A stretch of DNA of 55,762 nt from Pantoea conspicua (GCF_002095315.1 NZ_MLFN01000022.1:1-55762); one strand, 5' to 3'. Numbered from the stretch's first letter, positions 1 through 8,921 are shown. Numbers and translations: made by a program. Notes: generated by a model from the sequence alone, not told the origin.

Positions 1-413
1 CCGCCAGAGAGATCGGCTGGCCGGCGGTCGGCGAAGCGATCCAGCCCGACCAGCGTCAGGGCCTGGGTGGTGCGCAGCAGACGTTCTGCTCGTGCCACAC
101 CGTTGACCTTCAGGCTGTAGGCGACGTTTTCCGCCACCGTCATATGCGGCCACAACTGAAATACCACGCCGAGATTGCGCGCTTCCGGTGGCAGATGCAG
201 CCCGTCTGCGGCGACCTGCCGATCGCCAATACGGATTTCACCGCTGTCGAGGGTTTCAAAACCGGCCAGCAGGCGCAGCAAGGTGGTTTTGCCACAGCCC
301 GATGGCCCGAGAACGGCGACAAATTCGCCCTGCTTAATCTGTAACGAAATCGCGTCCAGTACCGGCTGCGCCCCGAAGGCTTTGTGCAGCCCGGTTAACG
401 AAATTGCCGCCAT
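1..413 (-). CDS. ABC transporter ATP-binding protein (partial, C-terminus outside window)
   Basis: The first 137 or so residues of an ABC-transporter ATPase read leftward off the window edge from an ATG at 413. A Walker A motif (GPSGCGKTT) lies near residue 35-43, followed by a Q-loop region (VVFQ then LWPHMTVAENVAY); the last visible residues (ADLSG) look like the start of the LSGGQ signature. Walker B and the C-terminal regulatory part are not visible, so the substrate cannot be named. The overall look is of the ATPases that serve iron, polyamine, phosphonate or sulfate importers. Oddity: the usual Tyr-Ala dipeptide and its neighbour after the Q-loop glutamine (VFQ-x-YA-L-x-PH) are missing, an apparent three-residue deletion. 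The cognate permease and binding protein are not in the window. Confidence 0.85.
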   Translation of the reverse strand, partial: MAAISLTGLHKAFGAQPVLDAISLQIKQGEFVAVLGPSGCGKTTLLRLLAGFETLDSGEIRIGDRQVAADGLHLPPEARNLGVVFQLWPHMTVAENVAYSLKVNGVARAERLLRTTQALTLVGLDRFADRRPADLSG

Positions 414-543
414 CTCATTCTGCCCCTGCCGTTTACGTTCTGGGCAAAACGCTACGACAGTTTGATGACAGCCCGGTGACAGCCGGGCTCAATCGTCGCG
501 CAATACCGTCAGGCCGCGACAAGCCGGGCGAACGCGTTCGGGT

Positions 544-1146
544 TTACTGCTGAGAGGTCAGCGCGGCAATCGGCTGCCAGATATCGGTCATTGCGCCCGC
601 TTTGCCGGTAAACGGGTCCTGATGCGGCAGCGGAACCTTTTTGATCTGCGCCTGCGACGTTTTCAGCTTAGCGGGCTCATCGCGCAGCGTTTCCGGTGAC
701 ATGCCCTGCGGATAAGCGCCGACGACCAGAAAATCTTCGCTGGCGCTGACCTGCCGGTGGCCGACGCCCGCCGGGATCAGGACCGCATCACCGGCACGCA
801 GCGTCACCATCCGGCCGCTGTCGCCGCCAAACAGCACTTCTGCCCAGCCTGCCGCCACGCCCAGCAATTCGTGCGTATTCGGGTGATAATGGGTGTAGGG
901 GAAAATCGGGTAGCGCCAGGCGGGCGGCCAGCCGTGTTGCCCAAAGGTTTTTTCAAACCAGGCCGCAATATCCTCTTCTTCATCCGGCACCACACGTGGC
1001 CAGATAATCAGGGGTAACGGGTTGTTTGGCACACCGCCCGACGGGCTGGCGAGCATCAGGTGCTGGGGGTTGTCAGAGGCTCCGGCAGAGAAGGTGCCCG
1101 CGGCGAACGACATCAGCAACATCAGACTGGAGGATTGAACAGTCAT
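544..1146 (-). CDS. Periplasmic cupin-domain protein (YjlB-like)
   Basis: A 200-residue protein with a likely Sec signal peptide (hydrophobic residues about 7-22, small residues before ASDNP). The middle shows a single cupin barrel: a FPYTHYHPNTHELLGVAAG stretch supplies the His/Glu metal-binding motif 1, and residues around AGDAVLIPAGVGHRQV give motif 2. Similar cupins of the YjlB type are common in enterobacteria but have no firm function; a bound metal and sugar or small-molecule role is inference. An SD-like GGAG sits 8 nt before the ATG. It is followed downstream by the ABC ATPase gene on the same strand about 130 bp away, which may or may not share a transcript. Confidence 0.8.
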   Translation of the reverse strand: MTVQSSSLMLLMSFAAGTFSAGASDNPQHLMLASPSGGVPNNPLPLIIWPRVVPDEEEDIAAWFEKTFGQHGWPPAWRYPIFPYTHYHPNTHELLGVAAGWAEVLFGGDSGRMVTLRAGDAVLIPAGVGHRQVSASEDFLVVGAYPQGMSPETLRDEPAKLKTSQAQIKKVPLPHQDPFTGKAGAMTDIWQPIAALTSQQ

Positions 1147-1450
1147 ACAGGTTCTCCGGTTTTTTTATCAGTGTGGCAAAGCCGGGCCACAATGCAATGT
1201 GCGCCAGCCGACAAAATTAACATAATTAACTGATATTGCTAACTAAAGCCAAATGCGTCGTTAACAATATCGCGACCCGATCCTGCAGCGGTTGATGATA
1301 GTGGTTATCACTGAGCGAAAGTGTTGTAAAATGTCAGGCGGTGAGCGCGATCGCGCCGGCAACTGTTATATAAAAAGTGCACAAATCTGTTTCTGATATT
1401 CTTGACTGTTATCTGTTCTAATCGTTAACAGATGACAGTGAGGTAAAAAA
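1147..1450. other. Divergent intergenic region between cupin gene and ylaC
   Basis: About 300 bp without a gene, holding the divergent control regions of the cupin gene and ylaC. The right-hand end contains a long inverted repeat (separate entry). A TATATAAA stretch near 1367-1374 resembles a -10 element but has no good -35 partner. Nothing else distinctive was seen. Confidence 0.6.
1405..1439 (+). promoter_or_regulatory. 13-bp-arm inverted repeat just upstream of the ylaC ribosome binding site
   Basis: Arms ACTGTTATCTGTT (1405-1417) and AACAGATGACAGT (1427-1439) are inverted repeats with one non-Watson-Crick position that would be a G-U pair in RNA, separated by 9 nt. The element ends directly before the GAGG Shine-Dalgarno at 1440-1443 and the ATG at 1451. 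A TTGACT at 1403-1408 that could serve as a -35 overlaps the left arm. It could be a repressor operator in DNA or a leader hairpin in the mRNA; which one cannot be told from sequence. Confidence 0.55.
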
Positions 1451-1933
1451 ATGGACGCTATTAAACAAATCCTGATCGATGAGATCGCTACGCTTAACCG
1501 CGAAGAACGTCGCGACAATCGGCCGCGCTTCAGCCTCTCATTTCTGAAAAACCATCCCGGCCTGTGGGCGGTGATGTATCTGTGCTACGGCCTGTGTGTT
1601 GCGCTGATTTTCACTACGGAGATGCTCGGCTGGCCCGCCTTCTGGTTTGCCACCGCGTTTGTGCTGGTGATGAGCTTTTTGATGCTGCTGGATATCAATC
1701 CTAAATACCGTTTTGAAGATATCGATGCGCTCGATCTGCGCGTCTGCTACAACGGCGAATGGTATTACGTCCAGCCGGTACCCGAGCAGGCGGTGTCACG
1801 TATCCTGTCGCTGCCGGAGACGCCAGAGCGGGTTAAAAGCGGCATTCAGCGCCTGCTGACGCAAAAAGGCGAAGTCGATTTTTATGATGTCTACTACCTG
1901 ACCTGGGGCCATCAGGAAGCGGCGCGCGTCTGA
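1451..1933 (+). CDS. ylaC: YlaC family inner-membrane protein
   Basis: A 160-residue protein recognisable along its length as YlaC of E. coli (about 156 residues): the N-terminal REERRDNRPRFSLSF stretch, two hydrophobic segments (roughly residues 37-57 and 60-78), then the soluble EDIDALDLRVCYNGEWYY block. Function is not established. The SD GAGG is followed by an A-rich spacer and ATG at 1451. Its last 22 bp overlap the 3' end of the convergent MocR-type regulator gene, so no separate terminator lies between them. Its upstream region carries a long dyad. Confidence 0.9.
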   Translation: MDAIKQILIDEIATLNREERRDNRPRFSLSFLKNHPGLWAVMYLCYGLCVALIFTTEMLGWPAFWFATAFVLVMSFLMLLDINPKYRFEDIDALDLRVCYNGEWYYVQPVPEQAVSRILSLPETPERVKSGIQRLLTQKGEVDFYDVYYLTWGHQEAARV

Positions 1934-3324
1934 CCCTGCGCCATCAGCTTACCCAGCGTCTCAATCGCCGCCTCGGCCCGCGTATCCCACGGCCAGGCGG
2001 TGTTGAGTCGAAAGCAGTGACTGAACTGCTCCCCCGCCGAAAATAACTGCCCTGGTGCAATACTGATCCCCTGTGCCAGCGCCTGCTGATACAACTGCGT
2101 AGTATTGATGCTGTCCGGCAGCGTCACCCAGAGGAAATAGCCGCCACGCGCTTCGCTCAGCGTCGCCTGCGCCGGCAATACTTTCAGCAACGCCTGCCGC
2201 ACCATCTGCTGGCGTTTCGCCAGAATCTGCCGCAGCCGTTTTAAGTGGGTATCGTAACGTCGCGTGGCGAGGAAATCGGCCAGCGCCAGCTGCATCGGCG
2301 CACTGGTCGATAAGGTGCTCATCAGCTGCAGACGCTGAATGCGCTGCGCATGCTGGCCGGCCGCCACCCAGCCAACGCGGAATCCCGCGACCAGCGACTT
2401 CGAAAACGAGCCGCAGTGCAACACATTCCCCTGACGATCCCAGGCTTTGGCGGGCAGCGGCGGCGTGTCGCCTGACCAGAGTTCAGCGTAGACGTCATCT
2501 TCAATCATCGGCACCTGATAACGCGCCAGCAGCGCTACCAGCTGCTGCTTACGCTCGGCGGATAAGGTGACGCCCAGCGGGTTGTGTAACGTTGTCATCA
2601 GCCAGCACGCTTTAACCGGCCAGCGCTGCAGTGCCTCTTCCAGCTGCACCAGATCGATGCCGTTCTGCGCATCGACCGGAATCGCCAGCGCCTTGAGCTT
2701 CAGCCGCTCAATTGCCTGTAACGCGCCATAAAAGCTCGGCTGCTCAATCACCACATAATCGCCCGGCTCGGTTAACGACTGCAGGCTGAGATTAAGCGCT
2801 TCCAGCGCCCCGCTGGTAATGACGATTTCATCCGGCGACAGGGTAATGCCCTGACGCGCATAGCGCTGCGCCAGCAGTTGTCGCAGGGTGGCGTTGCCGG
2901 GCGGCAGATTGTGTAACGCATCGGTGGGGGTCAGCTGGTGGGAGACGTTTGCCAGCGAGCGCATCAGCTGGCGTTGCGGAAACAGCGCGGGATCGGGAAA
3001 AGCGGAACCAAAGGGGACAATGGCGGGATCGCGGGTCGCCTGCAGCACATCAAACACAAAGTCGTTGATATCGACCTGCTCGCTAATCGTTACGCTGAGC
3101 GGCGCGGAGGCCAGCGCGCGCGGCGCGACGTAGTAACCCGACTGTGGCCTTGAGACGATCCAGCCCTGACTCTCCAGCAACTCATAGGCGTGCAGTACGG
3201 TCATCAGGCTGAGTCCCTGCTGCGCAACCTGCTGGCGCAGCGAGGGTAAACGGGTGCCCGGTAGCCAGATGCCGGCCTCTATCTGCTGCTGAATCTCATC
3301 CATCAATCGCTGGTATTTCGCCAC
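1912..3324 (-). CDS. MocR/PdxR-type regulator: GntR DNA-binding domain fused to aminotransferase class I domain (YdcR-like)
   Basis: About 470 residues: an N-terminal GntR winged helix (roughly residues 1-75, with PGTRLPSLRQQVAQQ and SGYYV) fused to a fold-type I PLP aminotransferase domain. The PLP lysine lies in SFSKSLVAGFRVGW, and the N-P-L-G motif (TLHNPLGVTL) is present, so PLP binding is likely. MocR-family proteins use PLP or an amino acid/amine ligand to control a neighbouring gene rather than acting as enzymes. It most resembles E. coli YdcR. I place the start at the GTG at 3322-3324, which has a GGAGAGG Shine-Dalgarno 7 nt upstream and matches the family N-terminus; an ATG 14 codons upstream (3366) has no such site. 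The target gene is unknown. The 3' end overlaps that of ylaC. Confidence 0.88.
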   Translation of the reverse strand: MAKYQRLMDEIQQQIEAGIWLPGTRLPSLRQQVAQQGLSLMTVLHAYELLESQGWIVSRPQSGYYVAPRALASAPLSVTISEQVDINDFVFDVLQATRDPAIVPFGSAFPDPALFPQRQLMRSLANVSHQLTPTDALHNLPPGNATLRQLLAQRYARQGITLSPDEIVITSGALEALNLSLQSLTEPGDYVVIEQPSFYGALQAIERLKLKALAIPVDAQNGIDLVQLEEALQRWPVKACWLMTTLHNPLGVTLSAERKQQLVALLARYQVPMIEDDVYAELWSGDTPPLPAKAWDRQGNVLHCGSFSKSLVAGFRVGWVAAGQHAQRIQRLQLMSTLSTSAPMQLALADFLATRRYDTHLKRLRQILAKRQQMVRQALLKVLPAQATLSEARGGYFLWVTLPDSINTTQLYQQALAQGISIAPGQLFSAGEQFSHCFRLNTAWPWDTRAEAAIETLGKLMAQGQTRAAS

Positions 3325-3414
3325 GGGTCGCCTCTCCTTTTCTACCCGCGAGACTTTACCATGCACGACGGCTAATGACAGGCCGGGCTTGCCACTTATC
3401 TTGCCCGCACGGCG

Positions 3415-5550
3415 TCAGGCGGGCGCAATCTCTGTCGCTAACGGCGGTTGGTCGGGCGTTAATGCCGCGCCCATCTCCACTTTTTCATCGCCGACAAAAT
3501 TAGCCAGCTCATTGACCCGGTCAGGCGGGATCGGTTTACCCAGCAGATAGCCCTGCAGGGTGTTACAGCCGAGGCTGGTAAGAAAGGCCTGCTGCTCGGC
3601 TGTTTCCACGCCCTCTGCCACCACTTTCAATTGTAGCGACTGCGCCAGCGCCACAATCGCTGAAACAATCGTGGCATCTTCGCTCTGATGCTGCAGTTCA
3701 TTGACGAACGCCCGATCAATCTTCAGTTCGCTGGCCGGCAGGCGTTTCAGATAGAGCAGGCTGGAATAGCCGGTGCCAAAGTCATCAATCGAGGCTTTGA
3801 CCCCGAGCGTGGTCAGTTCGGTCAGGATACGGACGCTCTCATCGGGATCGCGCATCGCGGTGGTTTCCGTCACCTCCAGCGTCAGCAGCTCGGGTGGGAT
3901 CTCATGGCGTGCCAGCGCCTCGGTGACGGTTTCCACCAGGTTACTCTGTTCAAACTGTAATGCCGAGAGATTGACCGCCACCGACCAGTGTGGATGGCCC
4001 TGCAGATGCCATTGCCGCAGCTGACGACAGGCTTCGAGGATCACCCAGTTTCCGATACTGACGATCATCCCGGTTTTTTCCGCCATCGGTAAAAACTGGT
4101 CCGGCGTCAGTAAACCACGCTGCGGATGCTGCCAGCGCAGCAGCGCCTCAAACCCCAGGATCGGCCCGCGTGGCGCACAATATTTGGGTTGATAGAACAG
4201 GCGCAGCTCGTTGTTATCCAGCGCCTGCCAGAGATCGTTATTAAGCTGGAGCTGGCTCTGCGCCAGGATATTCATTGAAGGCTGGAAGAAGGTGTAGCCG
4301 TTGCGTCCGTTGTTTTTGGTGTGATACATCGCCGCATCAGCGTTAAACATCAGTTCCCGCTCATCCACCCCATCGCCCGGATAGACCGCAATGCCGATAC
4401 TGAGTGACACCACCAGTTCATAACGCGAAATATCAAACGGACGATCGACTGCTTTCACCAGCTTATCGGCGACCGCGGCCGCATCGTTGGGATCGTCAAT
4501 CTCAATCAGCAACACAAACTCATCACCCCCCAGCCGCGCCAGGGTGTAATAGCCCTCCATCTGCTGGCTCATGCGTTCCGTCACGCCAATCAGCAGATTG
4601 TCGCCAATATGGTGACCAAAAGCGTCATTCACCGCCTTAAAGCCATCGAGATCCATAAACATCAGGGCAAACTGCGTCTGCTCCCGGTTCGCCTTGTTGA
4701 TCGCCTGCTCCAGCCGGTCCTCCAGCAGGATGCGGTTCGGCAAGCGTGTCAGGTTATCGTGCAGCGCCAGTTGTGCCAGCTCACGGTTCGCCTCGGCCAG
4801 CGAGCTGGCAAGAATCGAAGTGCGCGCCTGCATACGGGCATCCAGCATCGACACCAGCAGCGTAATGCCGAGGATCGAGAGGGTAACCACCGTCACCAGA
4901 ATCGCCAGCCAGTTACTGTTAACGCCCTGCTGCGTCGGATGGCTGTGCAGCGGAAACTCTGCTGCCATCATGCCGGTATAGTGCATACCGGCGATAGCCG
5001 CGCCCATCACCACCGAGGCGCCGATACGTAACAGCGTGACCCGGCCGGTCTGCCCTTCACGCAGGTTAAAGGCCAGCCACAGTGCCGCGCCGGACGCCGC
5101 CAGCGCGATAACCACCGAAACGGCGATCCAGTACCCGTTCCAGACGATACCGGGCGAAAACATCAGTGCCGCCATACCGGTGTAGTGCATCGCCACTACG
5201 CCGCTGCCGAGGATCAGCGCACCGCCCGCCAGACGCGGTAACGGCAAATCACCGTTGCACACCAGCCACAGCGCAAAGATAGAGGCGCAGACCGCGATGC
5301 CAGCCGAAAAGGCGGTGAGCCCGGCGTTGTAGCTCATCACCATCTCCATGTTCATCGACAGCATCCCGATGAAATGCATCGCCCAGATGCCGATCCCCAT
5401 CGCGAAACCGCCGCCGAACAGCCACACCAGCGCCACTTTGCCGGTCGAATGCACCACCCGTCCCGCCATGTCTAAGGCGGTAAACGAAGCCAGCATCGCA
5501 ACAAGAATCGAAACGATGACGATAAAAGAGTCGTATGAGGTCACTAACAT
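3415..5550 (-). CDS. MHYT-GGDEF-EAL cyclic-di-GMP protein (first tandem copy)
   Basis: A 711-residue membrane protein. Residues about 1-225 form an MHYT sensor with seven predicted helices and repeated MHFIGM, MHYTGMAAL and MHYTGMMAAEF motifs, thought in this family to bind metal (copper) and sense a diatomic gas or redox state. A GGDEF diguanylate cyclase domain follows with intact GGDEF at 341-345, and an EAL phosphodiesterase domain with intact EAL at 468-470, IDDFGTGYSSL and KIDRAF. No RxxD product-inhibition site precedes GGDEF. All visible catalytic motifs are intact, so either activity is possible; the net direction is unknown. It lies about 165 bp downstream of a close paralogue on the same strand, pointing to tandem duplication. 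Confidence 0.93.
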   Translation of the reverse strand: MLVTSYDSFIVIVSILVAMLASFTALDMAGRVVHSTGKVALVWLFGGGFAMGIGIWAMHFIGMLSMNMEMVMSYNAGLTAFSAGIAVCASIFALWLVCNGDLPLPRLAGGALILGSGVVAMHYTGMAALMFSPGIVWNGYWIAVSVVIALAASGAALWLAFNLREGQTGRVTLLRIGASVVMGAAIAGMHYTGMMAAEFPLHSHPTQQGVNSNWLAILVTVVTLSILGITLLVSMLDARMQARTSILASSLAEANRELAQLALHDNLTRLPNRILLEDRLEQAINKANREQTQFALMFMDLDGFKAVNDAFGHHIGDNLLIGVTERMSQQMEGYYTLARLGGDEFVLLIEIDDPNDAAAVADKLVKAVDRPFDISRYELVVSLSIGIAVYPGDGVDERELMFNADAAMYHTKNNGRNGYTFFQPSMNILAQSQLQLNNDLWQALDNNELRLFYQPKYCAPRGPILGFEALLRWQHPQRGLLTPDQFLPMAEKTGMIVSIGNWVILEACRQLRQWHLQGHPHWSVAVNLSALQFEQSNLVETVTEALARHEIPPELLTLEVTETTAMRDPDESVRILTELTTLGVKASIDDFGTGYSSLLYLKRLPASELKIDRAFVNELQHQSEDATIVSAIVALAQSLQLKVVAEGVETAEQQAFLTSLGCNTLQGYLLGKPIPPDRVNELANFVGDEKVEMGAALTPDQPPLATEIAPA

Positions 5551-5716
5551 AGTGCGTTCCCGAGAAAAGCCGTGCCAGCAGCTGGGTGGGTTGAGTAGGG
5601 ATCAGGGATGGTCTTGTTGTACAGGTTATCGGCAATATCTGCGGGATAATTAACCCGTCACGATATCTGTTTCCGATTGATTCAAAGGTTACAACCTATC
5701 GTCAGAGACCGGTCTG

Positions 5717-7804
5717 TCAGGGTATCTGCGCGACGATACAGGGCTGCAGCGGCGCGGCCACGCTGAACTCGCCGACCCGCTCAGCGGGCGTCGGTTTGCC
5801 CAGCAGATAACCCTGCAATGCGTCAAAGCCCAGCCCGGTCAGTAATTGTTGCTGCTCTTCCGTCTCGACGCCTTCTGCCACCATCCGCAGATTCAGACTC
5901 TGAGCCAGCGTCAGCATCGCGGTCACCACGGTCGCATCTTCGCTGTCGGGTCGCAGACAGTTGATAAAGCTGCGATCGATTTTCAGCTCGCTGGCGTCCA
6001 GATGTTTCAGATGCAGCAGGTTAGCGTAGCCGATGCCAAAGTTATCGATCGCCACCCTGACGCCGGCCTGGTGTAATTCACGGATACGCTGCTGGCTGAA
6101 GATGGGATCGCGCATGGCAATGGCTTCTGTGATCTCCAGCATCAGCTTACCGCTGGCAACCTGATGGCGCGTCAGCGCCTGCGTGAGGGTCGCCAGCAGA
6201 TCGCGCTGATGAAACTGCAACGCCGAGAGGTTAACCGACACCGTCCAGTCGCTGTGCCCCTGATTATGCCAGATCTTCAGCTGGCGACAGGCTTCATTAA
6301 TCACCCAGTTTCCCAGCGCCACAATCTGACCGGTTTTTTCCGCGCGCGGCAGAAACAGATCCGGCATCAGTAAGCCCCGTACCGGATGCTGCCAGCGCAG
6401 CAGCGCTTCAAAGCCAATCAGCATCGTGCCGCTGGTGCGGAATTTTGGCTGATAGAACAGCCGCATCTCCTGGCGTTCTATCGCTTTCCACAGATCGTTC
6501 GCCAGCTCAAGCTGATGCTGTGTTGCGGCGTTCATTGCCGGCTCGAACAGGCACCAGCCGTTGCGGCCGTTATGCTTGGTGTGGTACATCGCCGAATCGG
6601 CATTAAACAGCAGTTCCTGTTTGTTACGGCCGTGCAGCGGAAAGATAGCGATGCCAGCGCTGAGCGACACGTGCAGCGAGTAGCGATCCAGCTCAAAGGC
6701 AACGTCGATCACCTGTACCAGCTTTTGCGCCAGCTGACTGGCGCTGCTGGCATCATAGCCTTCCGCCATCAGCACAAATTCATCGCCGCCCAGGCGCACC
6801 AGCAGCATCGCGTCGCTGAGCTGACTGCGCAGCCGTTCCGCTACCGCAATCAGCAACCGGTCACCGACGTGATGTCCCCAGGTATCATTGACCGCCTTGA
6901 AGCCATCGAGATCCATGTACATCACCGCGAAGCAGTTCTCTTTAAGCATCGCCTGTTTGATCGCCAGGTCCAGCTGCTGCTCCAGCATCACCCGGTTGGG
7001 CAGCGCCGTGAGGTTGTCATGCATCGCCAGCTGGCGCAGCTCCTGGTTAGCCCGGTTCAGCCTGGCGGTCAGCCGCGCGGCACGTAGCTGGGCATCCAGC
7101 ATCGAGCTCAGCAGGGTGACGCCAAGAATAGTGAGCGTAATCAGGGTGACCCACACTGCCAGCCCCGGGTTGCCGACGCCCTGTTGCTGCATCGCGCTGA
7201 GGTGGCTGAACTGCGCCGCGGCCATGCCGACATAGTGCATCCCGGCGATGGCAACCCCCATCACCAGCGACGCCAGCCCGCGCATGATCAGCAGATTATA
7301 CTCCCCCTGGCGCAGATGAAACGCCAGCCACAACGCCACACCGGATGCAGCAAAGGCGATCAGCATCGATAGCGCCACCAGCGGCCGGTTCCAGTGCGGC
7401 TGCGGTGAGATCAGTAACGCATGCATACCGAGATAGTGCATCACCACGACACCCGCGCCGAGGATCAGGCTGCCGCGCAGCAGACGACGCCGGGTAAGAT
7501 GCAGGCCGCCCACCGTCTGACTAAACGCCAGCATTGATGCCAGAATCGCCACCAGCAGCGAAATGATGGTCAGCCGGAGATCGTAACGCAGGGTCATTGG
7601 CAGCATCATCGCCAGCATCCCGATGAAATGCATCGCCCAGACGCCAATCCCCATTGCGGTGCCGCTCACCAGCAGCCAGAGACGGGCTATCCAGCCCTGG
7701 GAAACGGTGACCCGCCCCGCCGTGTCCAGCGCGGTAAACGAAGCAATAAACGCGACGATCAGCGAAACGCAGACCAGTACGCCATCCCAGGAGACCTGTA
7801 GCAT
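5717..7804 (-). CDS. MHYT-GGDEF-EAL cyclic-di-GMP protein (second tandem copy, altered EAL DD motif)
   Basis: A 695-residue paralogue of its downstream neighbour with the same order: MHYT membrane sensor (about 1-220), GGDEF (339-343, intact), EAL (466-468, intact). The EAL-domain DDFGTGYSS motif reads DNFGIGYAN, with Asn588 (codon 6041-6043) replacing the second Asp that helps coordinate the catalytic metals. KIDRSF and AEGVETEE are kept. Established work on EAL proteins makes loss or reduction of c-di-GMP hydrolysis likely; cyclase activity may remain. I chose the ATG at 7802-7804, which has GAGGAG 6 nt upstream; a TTG two codons earlier is less likely. Upstream lies the gap before the Csu-like fimbrial operon. 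Confidence 0.92.
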   Translation of the reverse strand: MLQVSWDGVLVCVSLIVAFIASFTALDTAGRVTVSQGWIARLWLLVSGTAMGIGVWAMHFIGMLAMMLPMTLRYDLRLTIISLLVAILASMLAFSQTVGGLHLTRRRLLRGSLILGAGVVVMHYLGMHALLISPQPHWNRPLVALSMLIAFAASGVALWLAFHLRQGEYNLLIMRGLASLVMGVAIAGMHYVGMAAAQFSHLSAMQQQGVGNPGLAVWVTLITLTILGVTLLSSMLDAQLRAARLTARLNRANQELRQLAMHDNLTALPNRVMLEQQLDLAIKQAMLKENCFAVMYMDLDGFKAVNDTWGHHVGDRLLIAVAERLRSQLSDAMLLVRLGGDEFVLMAEGYDASSASQLAQKLVQVIDVAFELDRYSLHVSLSAGIAIFPLHGRNKQELLFNADSAMYHTKHNGRNGWCLFEPAMNAATQHQLELANDLWKAIERQEMRLFYQPKFRTSGTMLIGFEALLRWQHPVRGLLMPDLFLPRAEKTGQIVALGNWVINEACRQLKIWHNQGHSDWTVSVNLSALQFHQRDLLATLTQALTRHQVASGKLMLEITEAIAMRDPIFSQQRIRELHQAGVRVAIDNFGIGYANLLHLKHLDASELKIDRSFINCLRPDSEDATVVTAMLTLAQSLNLRMVAEGVETEEQQQLLTGLGFDALQGYLLGKPTPAERVGEFSVAAPLQPCIVAQIP

Positions 7805-8335
7805 ATGCAACTCCTCACCACCCGCGGCTGAACGGGCGCTGTGTAAAGCCTGAAAAATATTCTGAAAACACCCGTCGGGTGAAAGTTATTTAGCGCCAGG
7901 TTTAATGTTGTCATGACGTCCTGGCAACGCGCTCTGTCGGGGATAGCTCGTACTCGCTGGCCACCGCACTGAGCAGTAAATCGTTATTTTGTCTGATTGA
8001 TGCAAGAACATATCACCGAAGCAGAAAGGGCGATAGAGGGGACGAAAATAATGATTTTCGTTTTAAAACCTTCCTGTAATGCCTTGCCGTTACTGGGTTA
8101 TCGGCCATTCACCCCATTTGATTAATGAAAAATAGCGAGGCGCAAGTCGCGGGACGCTTTAACTGTTCTATAGTAAATAAAACTGATATAAATCATTTAG
8201 CTTAAGTCCAGGATAGTTATCAGGACGCTGGCATTACTTAATTGATTATGTTTATTTTCTCTGTTTTTGGATTGATCCATTAAATTAACACCGGGTGAAA
8301 AAGCACTGACTCTGGATAATCGGTAAGGAATGATT
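7805..8335. other. AT-rich divergent intergenic region between c-di-GMP gene and fimbrial operon
   Basis: About 530 bp with no convincing gene. The right half (about 8030-8330) is markedly more AT-rich than the surrounding genes. It holds an 8-bp perfect hairpin with a 4-nt loop followed by T residues (8042-8061), and -10-like hexamers TATAGT at 8169-8174 and TATAAA at 8187-8192 without good -35 partners. It must hold promoters for the fimbrial operon and probably for the GGDEF-EAL gene. AT-rich composition suggests H-NS silencing, which is an inference. Confidence 0.5.
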
Positions 8336-8905
8336 ATGAAACTCAAGCTTTTTCTTTTGGCTGCTGCTGGCTTCACCACCACACTTCCGACATTAACGCT
8401 GGCGGCAACCACCTCGGGCACCATCAACGCGACGCTGACGCTGACCACCGGTTGTCTGGTCAACGGTCAGTCGGCCACCGCAGGGGTTAATTTCGGTACC
8501 CTGAACTTCGGCAGCAGTGCGGCAACCTTCGATACCCTGAACGCCACGCTGGTCGGTGCGGCAGGCAACGGTATTTTTGTCCGTTGCACCACCGGCCAGG
8601 ATTACAATGTGGTGGTCACCAGCAGTAATACCGCGCCCGCCACCGTCTATGGCACGGCGTCCTCGTCGCCGCGCTATCTGGTTCTGGGCTCAGATAATGC
8701 TCAGGGTATCGCCTACACCCTGTATAGCGACGCCTCCTTCACCACGGCGATTGCCAATAACACGCCAATCGCGGCCAGTGGTACTACCGATCCCACTTTA
8801 GGCACTAACTATGCCATCTATGGCCAGGTGACAGGCGGGGGCTTTAACCCGCTGATCCCTGCCGGAACTTATACCGACACCATTAACGTCGCCGTGAACT
8901 ATTAA
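8336..8905 (+). CDS. Spore coat U domain fimbrial subunit (Csu-type pilin, first copy)
   Basis: A 189-residue secreted protein with a signal peptide (about residues 1-24, ending LTLAA) and one spore-coat-protein-U (SCPU) domain. Two cysteines (TTGCLVNG and VRCTTG) would form the usual disulfide, and the C-terminal GTYTDTINVAVNY matches the last beta strand of these pilins. The family includes CsuA/B, the main shaft subunit of Csu-type archaic chaperone-usher fimbriae used for attachment and biofilm. First in a five-gene operon and the best candidate for the major subunit. The ATG at 8336 has AAGGA 7 nt upstream; an ATG two codons earlier overlaps that site too closely. Confidence 0.87.
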   Translation: MKLKLFLLAAAGFTTTLPTLTLAATTSGTINATLTLTTGCLVNGQSATAGVNFGTLNFGSSAATFDTLNATLVGAAGNGIFVRCTTGQDYNVVVTSSNTAPATVYGTASSSPRYLVLGSDNAQGIAYTLYSDASFTTAIANNTPIAASGTTDPTLGTNYAIYGQVTGGGFNPLIPAGTYTDTINVAVNY

Positions 8906-8921
8906 CTGCATTCGCCGGTGA

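Noticed and set aside
1280..1310. Possible Fur box upstream of ylaC (GATGATAGTGGTTATCACT)
   Set aside because: Only about half the positions match the Fur consensus, much worse than the exbB site.
4609..5031. A 140-codon plus-strand open frame inside the first c-di-GMP gene
   Set aside because: It is antisense to conserved GGDEF and MHYT sequence and shows no family features of its own.
8197..8463. An 88-codon minus-strand open frame over the first pilin start
   Set aside because: It overlaps the signal peptide of a well-supported pilin gene and has no recognisable features.
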